DNA from: CAYWMY01 sp046352935
GTDB lineage: Bacteria; Pseudomonadota; Gammaproteobacteria; Steroidobacterales; Steroidobacteraceae
DNA: 64,000 bases
Assembly: GCA_046352935.1 (NCBI GenBank)
Contig: JAXMGR010000019.1
Coordinates: 1-64,000, forward strand
Direction: 5' to 3'
Position numbers and translations under genes: made by a program. The notes under the pieces were generated by a model. The model was not told where the DNA came from. It saw only the letters and a list, made by a program, of their open reading frames with translations, and did not search any database. Positions 8,809 to 17,628 of this stretch are shown here, one piece after another (position 1 is the first letter of the stretch; each line of letters starts with the position of its first letter).

Positions 8809-8809
<1 letters not shown>
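8006..8809 (-). CDS. LigB-type extradiol ring-cleavage dioxygenase (YgiD/DODA-like)
   Basis: A 267-residue class III extradiol dioxygenase. Metal and active-site histidines are visible in LFVSHGAPTF, VVSPHWM, GLDHGAW and LTHNLYEF. The length and layout match the YgiD / 4,5-DOPA-dioxygenase group, which opens catecholic rings with O2 using Fe or Zn. ATG 8809 shares a base with the DoxX stop (TGATG), so the two are coupled. The longer frame upstream is an antisense-phase shadow of doxX. The real substrate is unknown; the divergent LysR gene probably regulates the set. Confidence 0.87.
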
Positions 8810-9252
<443 letters not shown>

Positions 9253-9281
9253 CGCGATCTCCGGGTGTCGTGCGGAAGCGT

Positions 9282-9530
9282 TCAGGCCTTGCGGATCCAG
9301 GTCGGCGCGATCGCCGTGCCCAGCCCGGCGCCATAGCCGAGGTAGATGATCGCGTCGGCGCCGACCGCTGCGCCGGCCGTCGGGACCGCCTTGGCGCCCG
9401 GGTTTGCGGCCGCGACCTGCGCCGCTTTGGCGCGGTCGCGGGCGGTCACGCTCACCTGATGGTCAGCGCGCACGAGTTGCTCGACGAAGGCCGCGCCCAT
9501 GTTGCCGGCGCCGATGACGGTGACTTTCAT
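9282..9530 (-). pseudogene. Truncated NADPH-dependent F420-reductase-like oxidoreductase (N-terminal Rossmann part)
   Basis: Starting at ATG 9530 this encodes MKVTVIGAGNMGAAF, a dinucleotide-binding motif of the F420/NADP oxidoreductase family, but the product is only 82 residues while the family is about 200. The frame ends in unrelated IAPTWIRKA shortly after the second beta-alpha unit (DAIIYLGYGAG). It occupies the promoter-proximal position of the dioxygenase operon, facing the LysR gene. Probably the relic of a full-length gene with a 3' deletion; a short stable product cannot be excluded. Confidence 0.6.
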
Positions 9531-9650
9531 GATCTGTCCTTGGAGTGGATGCAGCGCAATGCTGCGGTGAGGAGGAATGTATAAGTTCCAACACTGTTGA
9601 TAAACGGCATTCAAATTGACTTACTGTCACGTATATCGGGACAATTACTC
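9531..9650. promoter_or_regulatory. Divergent intergenic region of the LysR / dioxygenase operon
   Basis: A 120-bp AT-richer gap between the divergent lysR gene and the oxidoreductase-doxX-dioxygenase operon. LysR regulators normally bind such a shared region. A TATAAG and several T-N11-A type pairs are present, but none is distinct enough to name as the site. Confidence 0.4.
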
Positions 9651-10550
9651 ATGGATCAGTTCCAGGAGATGCGCGCGTTCGTCGCTGTGGTCGACTCGGG
9701 CAGCTTCGTCCGCGCGGCCGACGCGTTAGACCTGTCGAAGACGGCGGTATCGCGACTGGTGAGCGACCTGGAGTCTCGCCTAGGGACGCGACTGCTGCAT
9801 CGCACGACCCGGCGGCTGTCGATGACGCCGGAGGGCGAGATCTTCCACGAGCGCTGCAGGCAACTGCTCGATGGCGTGGCCGAGGCCGAGGCGGAACTCA
9901 CCTCCCACTCGGGCGAGGCGATCGGTCAGTTGAGGATCAACGTGCCGGTCACCTTCGGGTTGCTGCAGCTGGCACCCCTGTGGCCCGCCTTCATGGCACT
10001 TCACCCGAAGGTGATGCTCGACGTCACACTGGCCGATCGCCTCGTCGACCTGGTCGACGAAGGCTACGACCTAGCGGTGCGCATCGCGCGGCTGCAGGCA
10101 TCGTCACTTGTCAGCCGCCAGCTCACGTCGACGCGCATGATCCTGTGCGCGTCACCGGAATATCTGCGGCGTCACGGGGTTCCGCAACAGCCATCGGACA
10201 TCGCGCAGCACGCGGTGATCTCGTACACGCTACTGGCCATGGGCGAGTTGTGGGAGTTCGACGGGCCCGAGGGTCCGGTCAGCGTGAAGGTCGCGCCGCG
10301 CATGCGCACCAACAGCGGCGACACCTGCTGCGCTGCGGCCGTGCAGCACCAGGGCATGGTGCTGCAACCCTCGTTCCTGGTCGGCGCCCATCTCGCCTCG
10401 GGCGCGTTGGTGGAAGTGCTGCCGCAGTACCGCTCGATCGAGCTCGGTGTGTACGCGGTCTACCCCACCCGCAAGCACTTGACGCCGAAAGTGCGTGCGC
10501 TCATCGATTTCCTGGTCGACGCGTTTCGCATGCGGGCCTGGCCCGCCTAA
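9651..10550 (+). CDS. LysR family transcriptional regulator
   Basis: A 299-residue LysR regulator. The N-terminal winged helix-turn-helix reads FVRAADALDLSKTAVSRLVSDLESRLGTRLLHRTTRRLSMTPEG in overlapping blocks, followed by a substrate-binding domain (LRINVPVTFGLLQLAP). ATG 9651 is chosen because it opens exactly at the domain start (MDQFQEMRAF). An upstream in-frame start at 9597 would add residues not seen in the family. The gene is divergent from the dioxygenase/DoxX operon and is the likely regulator of that set; its ligand is not identifiable. Confidence 0.9.
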   Translation: MDQFQEMRAFVAVVDSGSFVRAADALDLSKTAVSRLVSDLESRLGTRLLHRTTRRLSMTPEGEIFHERCRQLLDGVAEAEAELTSHSGEAIGQLRINVPVTFGLLQLAPLWPAFMALHPKVMLDVTLADRLVDLVDEGYDLAVRIARLQASSLVSRQLTSTRMILCASPEYLRRHGVPQQPSDIAQHAVISYTLLAMGELWEFDGPEGPVSVKVAPRMRTNSGDTCCAAAVQHQGMVLQPSFLVGAHLASGALVEVLPQYRSIELGVYAVYPTRKHLTPKVRALIDFLVDAFRMRAWPA

Positions 10551-10554
10551 AGAA

Positions 10555-11282
10555 ACATCTCGCGCTGGCGATATCGCTTCGGCGGCCCGGCCAGACGCTG
10601 TCTGGGCGGGGTAGCCGCTGCCCCGTCGCCGGATGACGTGCACATCTCGCGCCGTCGAATCAAGCCGCAGGTCCGCGCGATCCGCTCAGCGACGGGTACG
10701 CGAGTGTCTGGGGCGAGCAGTTGCGACAGTCGGGAGCACATCGCTCGCGTGCTTGGGGATCATTTTTTGTATCGATCGGCTCACCCCCTGGCCTGACGTT
10801 CGCCGGGGACCAGCCGAACGCTCGCCTTGAACCCGCCCGCCGCGCAGTCGTCCGACACTTTTCCGCGGAAATTCGTATCCATGGCTGCCCATAGGGTGAC
10901 AAGCCCGGGCCCGTCGCCGTAGCAGGAGACGTTGGCCCCGGCGGGAATCACCGCAAGCAACACTTCGCCAAGCGGCGCCCACTTGACCTCGCAGAAGCAG
11001 CCGCAAAGAAACAAGCGTTGCGCCGGCGCCGTATCGCCGAGCAAGGCAAGCGCGATGATTTCGCCGCGCTGAAGAAAGGCACTTCTGGTCGCTACAAGAA
11101 AGAACTTCGGGTGGGTTGAATTCCCGATCCGCCGATTGCTTTTTCTTACGTACCACGTCGAACGACTCAAGCACCTCGATGTTTGCCACCACAGATCGTT
11201 GCGAAGAGCGCCCGGCGACTGAGCGTTGTCGTGTGACGCTGACAGAGCCGCCCGACTGGACCGCAGAATGGCCGGAACGACG
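10555..11282. other. Gene-poor 0.7-kb interval, possibly a decayed reverse-strand gene
   Basis: No gene could be identified. A reverse-strand open frame covers 10781-11380 and its part below about 11130 has plausible residue composition (IPAGANVSCYGDGPGLV, then VSDDCAAGGFKASVRL), but it has no recognisable family or start and would overlap the exported hydrolase gene. It may be a remnant of a small protein gene. Nothing else is visible. Confidence 0.3.
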
Positions 11283-12497
11283 ATGCAGACGACCATGATC
11301 GCTTTGCTGATTGCCGTATTGGCGAGCATCGTGCTGGCGGTTCCGCTGCACGCGCGGCCGCAGGCCGCATCGATGACCATCAGCGCGTATCAGCCGAGGC
11401 CGTTCGGTGGCGAACTACGCATCATGACCTATAACGTCCATGGTCTGCCCTGGCCAATTGCTCGTGGGCGCGCCGCGCAACTGGCGGCGATCGGCCAGCG
11501 GCTGCGCGCGCTCCACGCAACGGGCCGCGCTCCGGAAATTGTCCTCGTCCAGGAGGCATTCACGGCGGAAGCGCGCGCGCTCGGCTTGCAGGCCGGCTAT
11601 CGCTATGTCGCCTTTGGCCCGGATGCGAATGACCATGTCGAAGCACCAGCCCCGCCCGACGGATCGTGGCGCGAACTGCTCGTCGGCGAACGACGTTCGA
11701 AGGGCGAGGCCCTGGGCAAATTCGTCGGCAGCGGGCTCGCCATATTTTCGGACTACCCGCTCTCGAATATCCGGGAGATGACCTTTACGTCCCCCGTATG
11801 CGCCGGTTTCGACTGCCTTGCCTCGAAAGGCGCGATGATCGCCCAAGTGACGCTACCGGGATCGCTCAAGGTGGAGGTTGCGACAACGCACATGAACAGC
11901 CGCAGCGCAGCGGCGGTAACGGCGCAAAGGGCCGACCTTGCCTGGCGCGAGCAGGGGCAGGAATTGGTGTCGTTCATCCGCCAGCGGCGCAATCCGGTGT
12001 TTCCCCTGCTCATCGGCGGCGACTTCAATGTGGGCCGCGCCTTGCCCCGCCGAGAGGGCATGGCCACCCTGATTTCCGGGCTGGCGAACGACACCAGCGA
12101 TGCCTTGCACAGCCTCGCCGACAGCGGCCTGCGGCTGTCGGCAGATGCGCGGCATGAACTGGTTCACGCCAAGGACTGGGAGCTCTCGCTTTCCGGCAAA
12201 GACGCGACGCTCGTGGCGCTCGACGTCGAGGTGCCGTTTGGCAGAAACCATGGCACGCCGCTTTCCGATCACTACGGATACGCAATCCGCTATGCGCTCA
12301 GCCACACCGCGCGCGGTAACAAGCCCGGGAACCAAGCCCCACCAGCCAGCGCTTTCGCGTGCAGGTTCCCGGATTCTCCACCCTGCGCTTCAGGTGGCAC
12401 GCGGGCGGCATTGCATCCGAGCGGTCCCGTGACCCGAGCACCTCCCTTCACTCCCACTCAATTGTCTCGCGGTATCGCAACCTGCTGCGGTGATTGA
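11283..12497 (+). CDS. Exported endonuclease/exonuclease/phosphatase (EEP) family protein
   Basis: A protein of about 404 residues with a hydrophobic signal (MIALLIAVLASIVLAVPLHA) and EEP-fold motifs: RIMTYNVHGLPWP, a catalytic Glu in IVLVQEAF, GGDFNVG and a terminal LSDHYGYAIRY. The family includes sphingomyelinase-like phosphodiesterases and DNase I-like enzymes, and secretion suggests an extracytoplasmic phosphoester substrate. ATG 11283 has a GGAA upstream; 11268 is an alternative. The last 60 or so residues are low-complexity, run through the attachment-site-like repeat at 12446, and look acquired. Confidence 0.8.
   Translation: MQTTMIALLIAVLASIVLAVPLHARPQAASMTISAYQPRPFGGELRIMTYNVHGLPWPIARGRAAQLAAIGQRLRALHATGRAPEIVLVQEAFTAEARALGLQAGYRYVAFGPDANDHVEAPAPPDGSWRELLVGERRSKGEALGKFVGSGLAIFSDYPLSNIREMTFTSPVCAGFDCLASKGAMIAQVTLPGSLKVEVATTHMNSRSAAAVTAQRADLAWREQGQELVSFIRQRRNPVFPLLIGGDFNVGRALPRREGMATLISGLANDTSDALHSLADSGLRLSADARHELVHAKDWELSLSGKDATLVALDVEVPFGRNHGTPLSDHYGYAIRYALSHTARGNKPGNQAPPASAFACRFPDSPPCASGGTRAALHPSGPVTRAPPFTPTQLSRGIATCCGD
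12446..12466 (-). repeat. Distal copy of the guaA 3' end (putative island attachment site)
   Basis: The plus strand reads CTTCACTCCCACTC followed by AATTGTC. The same 21 positions at the real guaA 3' end (17629-17649) differ at only two bases. On the minus strand the copy encodes Thr-Ile-Glu-Trp-Glu-stop, the exact guaA C-terminus, and both differences are synonymous third-codon changes. The two copies are direct repeats enclosing 5.2 kb of accessory genes, as expected for attL/attR of an element integrated in guaA. Confidence 0.7.
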
Positions 12498-12694
12498 AGT
12501 TCCATACCGCGACGAACAACTTTACCGTCAGGCCGACCGACAGAATACGTCGCTTGGAGTCGATAGAGTGCGATTGATTCCGTCATATTGTGGGCACTAG
12601 GTGCCACGCTGTATGCCACCGTCCGTTCCAGCGCGCCCATACGCGATCCCAGACAATCGAAGCGACTTGGCGCGTTGATTCGATTCCGCCCGAG

Positions 12695-13531
12695 TCAGTG
12701 AGATTTCCCCGCGCGCTGCGGCAGCACGGCGATCAACACGCCCATCGCAATGAGTAGGACCACGGTTGCCACCGGTCGACTGAAATCCAGTCCGCCCTTG
12801 TCGAGGGGCTTGTCGAGAAAGTCACCCACGGTGGCACCGAGCGGGCGCGTCAGGATGAATGCCGCCCAGAACAGTGCCGTGCGGGACATCGTTGTCAGGC
12901 GATAGAGTATGGCGACGACAGCGAGAGCAGCCAGGAAGACAAGTGCACCCAGAATGTAACCGGATTCCAGGCCCATGAAGGTCGATTCTCCAAAACTGTC
13001 GGCCGTCCAGTCGCCGAGTGCCGTCCCCAACGTCTGCGAGAACGTGATCGTGATCCAGTAGAACCACTCGGCGCGCGGCTCGCTGACGCTGGCAACACTG
13101 ACCGTGCCCAGCGTGCGCTTCCAGACAGCAAGGGTACCTATCACGCAGGCAAACAACGCGATCGAACCCAGCAGGTAGGACGTCGCCTGATCGACATGAC
13201 CGAACTTCGTGAACAGTGTGCGCGTGAAGAAATCCGCGAGCGTCGTTCCGGCCGTAGTCGAGGCCACGATCGTGGCCCAGTAGAGCCATGGATTGTGCCG
13301 GGTTGCCCTGATCTGGGCAAAAACCAACGCCAACAGGGGAATCAGGAAAATGCCAGTACCGATCAGGTAGCCCCAACCCGTGGCATCTCTCGTGGTCTCG
13401 CCCAGCCAGCTCATGCTGACCGAGTCGCCCGCCGTTTCCCCGAGGGTCGTCGCCAGAATCTTGATCGCCCAGAATCCCAGCGTCACGGCAGGAACTTTGG
13501 CCAGAGTTTCGTTCAAATCGGAGCGATTCAT
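12695..13531 (-). CDS. COG4705-like multipass membrane protein
   Basis: A 278-residue membrane protein with about eight hydrophobic segments and internal repetition: the blocks KVPAVTLGFWAIKILATTLGE, ITFSQTLGTALGDWTADS and RPLGATVGDFLDKPL share a T/P-LG-T-GD pattern. This is typical of an uncharacterised membrane family (COG4705). ATG 13531 precedes MNRSDLNETLAKVPAV and is preferred over an upstream in-frame start at 13582 because the family begins near KVPAVTL. It sits inside the guaA-bounded island, next to the Fic gene and on the same strand. Function unknown. Confidence 0.72.
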   Translation of the reverse strand: MNRSDLNETLAKVPAVTLGFWAIKILATTLGETAGDSVSMSWLGETTRDATGWGYLIGTGIFLIPLLALVFAQIRATRHNPWLYWATIVASTTAGTTLADFFTRTLFTKFGHVDQATSYLLGSIALFACVIGTLAVWKRTLGTVSVASVSEPRAEWFYWITITFSQTLGTALGDWTADSFGESTFMGLESGYILGALVFLAALAVVAILYRLTTMSRTALFWAAFILTRPLGATVGDFLDKPLDKGGLDFSRPVATVVLLIAMGVLIAVLPQRAGKSH

Positions 13532-13620
13532 CTGGGTGTTTTCGTCAATCGAGATCTTTGGCGAAGAATGCAGATCGCGCACCTGTTATTCTCGTGTCGC
13601 GCGAATCCCTGAAATGGTTT

Positions 13621-14769
13621 TCAGGTCACCGGATAGAGCTTCGGGAACCAGCGCTCGACGACGTCGATCGGGAAGCCCAGCCGTAACGGCGCCCTGTGCG
13701 AATCTGACACGAGCAAGCGTTTCTCGATCAGCGCCGAGATCACGCGACGCGCCGTGCGTTCGCTCATGTCGACAAGCACCGGCACTCGTCCGCGCTCGAG
13801 CTCGCCCGAGAGCAGCGCCTCTCGTAGCACTGCGAAGCTGCGCTTCGGCAGTCGCTCGGCACTCTCCTCATCGCGCACGTACAGCTCCATGCGACGCTGT
13901 AGTTCGGACGGATCGAGCAGCTCGCGCATGTAGCGGACCTGATCGAGACAGGTCTCGAGGAAGAACCGGCAGAATTCGATCAGCGCCTCGTGCGACAGTG
14001 CCCCTCGCCCGTCGAGATCGCTCCGGCGCGGCTCATCCGCCGCCATGAGGAGGCGCTTGTATTCGCTTGAGTTGCGCGCCAGTCCGCGTGATACCGACCA
14101 GAGCGCAGAGCCGACTCCAATGTCGAGCAGCAGCGCGTGCGACATCAAGCGCGCAACACGGCCGTTGCCATCGAGGAAGGGATGTATCCACAGAAAGCGA
14201 TGATGAGCCGCTGCAACGGCGATCACCTGACGCGGCTTCGTCAGCCGGGTTGCAACGTACGCTTCTTCGAATCTTCCCATGAAAGCCGGGAGGTCCTCGG
14301 CTTCTGGTGCGACATGCCGACCCACCGCGACGATCCGGGAACGCATCTGCCCCGGAACGACCGGAATCCGCTCTCTGGTGTCGGCGTTTTCAACGACCAG
14401 CAGACTCTCGGGCAACCGCTTGCAGAATTCCCGATGCGTCCACTCGATGAAGGCACGCGAAGCGGGCGGCCGCGGCATGTCGCCCACACGCTCGTCGATC
14501 ATCTGCTGCACTTCTATGTGGGCCCGTGCTTCGAGCTGCAGGTCGCGGCGATGCGGGTCGCTGGAATAGTCCGCGGCCAAAGCGCGATCGATGTCGCGAG
14601 GATGGGTGTTGTGGCCCTCGATGAGGTTCGAGTAGTAGCAGTTCATCGACCGCACCAGATTGGCGACCGATAGCCGAACCACGGGGTGCAGTTGGGCCGA
14701 CAGCTCGCTGGCCTCCCGGGCCAGGTCGAAGGCCAGGTTTTCAAGCACGGGAGTGCCTTCGGCCGGCAT
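13621..14769 (-). CDS. Fic family protein (AMP-transferase type) with N-terminal inhibitory motif
   Basis: A 382-residue Fic protein. The catalytic motif is intact (HPFLDGNGRVAR). An N-terminal YYSNLIEGHNTHP segment carries the SxxxEG inhibitory helix signature that clamps the ATP site in self-inhibited Fic enzymes. The C-terminal third ends in a winged-helix-like segment (ERTARRVISALIEKRLLVS). Fic enzymes transfer AMP, or sometimes UMP or phosphate, to target proteins. ATG 14769 is used; an in-frame TTG at 14796 with GGGGG upstream is possible. A second, truncated copy lies at 6666-7090. Confidence 0.88.
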   Translation of the reverse strand: MPAEGTPVLENLAFDLAREASELSAQLHPVVRLSVANLVRSMNCYYSNLIEGHNTHPRDIDRALAADYSSDPHRRDLQLEARAHIEVQQMIDERVGDMPRPPASRAFIEWTHREFCKRLPESLLVVENADTRERIPVVPGQMRSRIVAVGRHVAPEAEDLPAFMGRFEEAYVATRLTKPRQVIAVAAAHHRFLWIHPFLDGNGRVARLMSHALLLDIGVGSALWSVSRGLARNSSEYKRLLMAADEPRRSDLDGRGALSHEALIEFCRFFLETCLDQVRYMRELLDPSELQRRMELYVRDEESAERLPKRSFAVLREALLSGELERGRVPVLVDMSERTARRVISALIEKRLLVSDSHRAPLRLGFPIDVVERWFPKLYPVT

Positions 14770-14843
14770 GAACGGCTCGGCGGCTGCGGGGGTCAAGACA
14801 CGCCCCCAAAAACAGGGTTTCTGGCCGGTTCCATGGCCGGAAT

Positions 14844-14874
14844 ATTATAATTATAAACAGTAGGTTGTCATCAA
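14844..14874 (-). promoter_or_regulatory. Candidate sigma70 promoter of the Fic gene
   Basis: Upstream of the Fic gene the minus strand contains TTGATG (14869-14874), a 19-bp spacer and TATAAT (14844-14849), with a second overlapping TATAAT directly beside it (14850-14855). This AT-rich island stands out in GC-rich surroundings. Spacing is slightly long, so the call is tentative. Confidence 0.4.
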
Positions 14875-14879
14875 ATTTT

Positions 14880-14960
14880 GGTCACTCTTGGCCGGTACAG
14901 TGACCGATACCCCAGCCAACTTGGTTTACGAACCCGCCATTTCAGTCACTGTCGGTGACT
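14880..14960. promoter_or_regulatory. Cluster of four GTCAC-type half-sites upstream of the Fic gene
   Basis: Two inverted repeats stand close together: GGTCACT at 14880-14886 with AGTGACC at 14899-14905 (perfect 7-bp arms, 12-bp spacer), and AGTCAC at 14944-14949 with GTGACT at 14955-14960 (perfect 6-bp arms, 5-bp spacer). All four arms share the GTCAC core. They may be an operator for the Fic gene or arm-type sites of the decayed integrase. Confidence 0.4.
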
Positions 14961-15045
14961 ATTCCGGACGATCCGCAAACCTCTCACCCTGCCTGACGTC
15001 ATATCCCGGGAAGCTCCGGGGCTGCCGCACAGCCGTCGTCGTTCA

Positions 15046-15190
15046 TCTGCCGCACTTCACGCCTCCGCTGCGACGGATCGATGCCGGCAGCGAGCAGCCT
15101 TTGCGCGGCGCGGTGGCGTGCAAGAGCCAGCGCTGTCGGGACATCAGGTGAAGTCCCGAGCGAGAGCATCTTTCGCTTACTGCCGTATCG
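15046..15190 (-). pseudogene. Remnant of a P4-type tyrosine integrase (arm-binding DUF4102 segment)
   Basis: The minus strand encodes RYGSKRKMLSLGTSPDVP, then ARHRAAQRLLAAGIDPSQRR, which is the well-known N-terminal arm-DNA-binding segment of P4-like integrases (usual form G-K-L-LG-YPDV and A-LLA-GIDPS). No catalytic domain (R, H-x-x-R, Y) follows and the flanking frames are broken. Its presence between the two guaA-end repeats supports a decayed integrative element. The rest of 14797-15361 holds only the Fic promoter and half-sites. Confidence 0.65.
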
Positions 15191-15361
15191 CTGCAAGGAT
15201 TCTGATGGTCGACGATGTTCAGACAGCGCCGCACCCTGACTTCCCCGACCGGACAACGACGGTCTTGATTGCCCAGCAACGCAGACCTCGACCAGATTGC
15301 TTCACCTCCGCAATGAAGCTAGTGTTGTGGCGCAACAATAAGAATCTGGGAGTCTTGACCA

Positions 15362-15871
15362 ATGGCGGAACTGCTTCTCTCTGCCTTTACTGGCGTCGTC
15401 GAAACCCGCAGCGATTCCTCGCACACCGAGACCACGTACGAGCAGGGCAGTAACCGCGTGGTGAGCTCGCACACCACCCATCGCAGCGACGTCGTGCTGG
15501 TCGGCGCAGACGGTACCAAGCACGTGGTCAATACCGCTGCTGCAAAGGTGTATCTTGCGGAGGGTTCTTCCGCGACCCTGGTAATGGCCTCCAGGAAGGA
15601 AAAGGGCTACTGGCCCTTTGTCGCGGTCCATGACCATGCAAGTGGCAAGACCGGGTACTTCGCCAAGGGCGTCAACGATCTGGCCGGTCCGCCGCTCTAC
15701 AATACGGGAATCATCCTTGCGGTTTTCGTGGGTGGTTTCTCGATCATCAATCTGTCGGGAAAGAACATCGTCCTGGTCGGATTGGCCGCCTGGTTCTTCT
15801 ATGAACTTTACCGGCGACGCAAGATCGTCCGCGCCAAGATCGATGCATTGATTGCCCAGTCCCATGGCTGA
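15362..15871 (+). CDS. Hypothetical membrane protein
   Basis: A 169-residue protein with a soluble N-terminal part (about 110 residues, rich in Thr, Ser and His) and two adjacent transmembrane segments near the C-terminus (GIILAVFVGGFSIINLSG and IVLVGLAAWFFYELY), followed by a basic tail (RRRKIVRAKI). No family was recognised. ATG 15362 is the first start. It is the first gene of a three-gene cassette in which each stop overlaps the next start, so the three products probably act together. Confidence 0.6.
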   Translation: MAELLLSAFTGVVETRSDSSHTETTYEQGSNRVVSSHTTHRSDVVLVGADGTKHVVNTAAAKVYLAEGSSATLVMASRKEKGYWPFVAVHDHASGKTGYFAKGVNDLAGPPLYNTGIILAVFVGGFSIINLSGKNIVLVGLAAWFFYELYRRRKIVRAKIDALIAQSHG

Positions 15872-16910
15872 GCAAGACCGACCGCGCTATTCCAATGATG
15901 AGCGCCTGACCGATGCGCAGCGGGATCAATACGATGCCGCCGCCGATGCGCTGCAGAACCGGGGCCGTGGGCCAGGCGGAGAAGGTGCGACCGGTGCCAT
16001 CGCCATTCCACTGGTGATCCTCGGCAGCATTTTTGTCTTCATGCTCTATGCCTGCTTCTATCCGGTGGGCGCCCTCATTGCACTCGTCACCGGATTCATC
16101 GTGTCGGAGGTTTTCGGCGCGTTGGTGCCCGGTGTGGGCTGGATGGGGCACTTCCTGGTGCTGCTGCCACTGTCCTGGGGCGCACTGATGCTGTTCCAGC
16201 AGCGGGTCGAATGGCGCCTTGAGAAGCGGCGTGGCTATTTGATTGCCCGGCACGTGCTGCGTCTGTGCTTCACGGCGGTGATCATTGGCCTGTCGCTGAC
16301 TTTCTTCCTGCATCTCGATGAGCTTCGCGCACGCCAGCCGGTCGTGGAGTCGTATTCCTGGGTGCATTTCGCCATCGTGGTAGCGGCGGTAGTTCTTGTG
16401 CATTTCGTCGGCATTTGGCACGACCGGGAGCTGGCACAGCCCCCACATACGGAACCGAAGGGCTGGCAGCCGACGGCAAACGTGCCCGCTGGCGCGAACT
16501 TCCGGCTACCCGGAGTACAGCTCATGCCTGGCGTCCTGCAGCGCGGACTGCCCGCGATGACCCTGGCGGGCGGATTGTTTGGCGCCTTCCTCGGCTATGC
16601 CGGTTTCGAGACGATGACGAGCACGCTGGTGGGGCTGTTTGCCGGCTGCATCGGCGGCGCGCTCCTGATGAGCACCTGTTGGTTGATCACGCGGCCAATC
16701 GGTGGATTGTTCGATCGCTTGCCTTTGCTGTGGCCTCTCTTGATGGGGGCGATGATCGGACTCGCAGTCGGCTGGCGGCTTGCGGTGGCTGACAAAGCAT
16801 CGCTGGCCGCCTATGCGTTGCCGGGAGCCATCAGCGGCGCGCTGGCCCTCGGCGTTCCCTATCTGCTGTTCGCGATGCTGCACCGACTGTTCGCGCGAAA
16901 GAACGCGTGA
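15864..16910 (+). CDS. Hypothetical multipass membrane protein
   Basis: A 348-residue protein. A charged N-terminus (DRPRYSNDERLTDAQRDQYDAA) precedes about eight hydrophobic segments, including PLVILGSIFVFMLYACFYPVG, FLVLLPLSWGALMLF, VVAAVVLVHFVGI and a C-terminal pair. No family was recognised. ATG 15864 overlaps the previous gene by 8 bp; a TTG at 15852 is also in frame. The stop overlaps the next gene's GTG start as GTGA. Likely a membrane partner of the flanking products. Confidence 0.6.
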   Translation: MAEQDRPRYSNDERLTDAQRDQYDAAADALQNRGRGPGGEGATGAIAIPLVILGSIFVFMLYACFYPVGALIALVTGFIVSEVFGALVPGVGWMGHFLVLLPLSWGALMLFQQRVEWRLEKRRGYLIARHVLRLCFTAVIIGLSLTFFLHLDELRARQPVVESYSWVHFAIVVAAVVLVHFVGIWHDRELAQPPHTEPKGWQPTANVPAGANFRLPGVQLMPGVLQRGLPAMTLAGGLFGAFLGYAGFETMTSTLVGLFAGCIGGALLMSTCWLITRPIGGLFDRLPLLWPLLMGAMIGLAVGWRLAVADKASLAAYALPGAISGALALGVPYLLFAMLHRLFARKNA

Positions 16911-17515
16911 AGCCTGAGTTCAGGTTTCTGTTCCTCGGCGTTCTCTACGTGCTCGGTGCAGCCGCCTGCGACTATTACACGCGATCGCCCGAAGCGAACA
17001 CACCGCCATCGCCGGTCGCCGCCGCAGTCGCCGCGCTGGCTGCCCGGTGCAGTGCGGTGGATGGAACACCTCAAGCCGATGCAGCGGTCAGGCGCGGCGA
17101 TTTCAACGCCGATAGTCACGACGATTTCTTGCTGTATGCCGGTTGGATGGTCTGCGAGAACGCGGCCAGCGTCTTTGGTGACCGGGAGAAGGAAATAACG
17201 GTGTTCATCGGAAACGACGCCGGTGGCGCATCCGCCGCGTTCCACGATTCTGTTTACGAGGTGGTGCTCGAAGGCGAGGGCAAGAACGGCCAAGTGTGGT
17301 TGACGGTCGCAGGAGAACAGTGCGGCAATCCGCATGCAGCGACCTTCTCCGAAGAATCGTTCTGTGATCGCGCGCTGGTGTGGAGCAAGGCTACCGCCCG
17401 GTTCGACTACACTCCGCTCGGTACGACCAGGTCGCTGAAGCAGGGTCAGCGGCTCTGTGGATTGCGTACAGGAAGTTCAAACCACACGAGCTGCTCTCCT
17501 CCTTCGCCAGACTAG
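16907..17515 (+). CDS. Hypothetical secreted protein or lipoprotein
   Basis: A 202-residue protein with an N-terminal hydrophobic signal (FLFLGVLYVLGAAAC) ending at a cysteine that could be lipidated, although AAAC is a weak lipobox. Further cysteines (CSAVDG, MVCENA, QCGNPH, SFCDRAL) suggest disulfides outside the cytoplasm. A short RRGDFNADSHDDFLL segment resembles the calcium-loop style of FG-GAP/VCBS repeats. The start is GTG at 16907, overlapping the upstream stop by 4 bp. Last gene of the cassette. Function unknown. Confidence 0.55.
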   Translation: MKPEFRFLFLGVLYVLGAAACDYYTRSPEANTPPSPVAAAVAALAARCSAVDGTPQADAAVRRGDFNADSHDDFLLYAGWMVCENAASVFGDREKEITVFIGNDAGGASAAFHDSVYEVVLEGEGKNGQVWLTVAGEQCGNPHAATFSEESFCDRALVWSKATARFDYTPLGTTRSLKQGQRLCGLRTGSSNHTSCSPPSPD

Positions 17516-17628
17516 CATTCTGGTGAAATCGGGGCTGCCGTAAAATGCGCTTTCGAGTTTCCGCCATTTCCTCCCTGAATCTGCATGCTGCGCGAAGCAA
17601 CACGACGCTACACAATGCGGCGAGCGCT

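Noticed and set aside
9901..9915. CCTCCCACTCG resembling the guaA-end repeat
   Set aside because: Only a short match, inside conserved lysR coding sequence (Leu-Thr-Ser-His-Ser); not extended like the 12446 copy.
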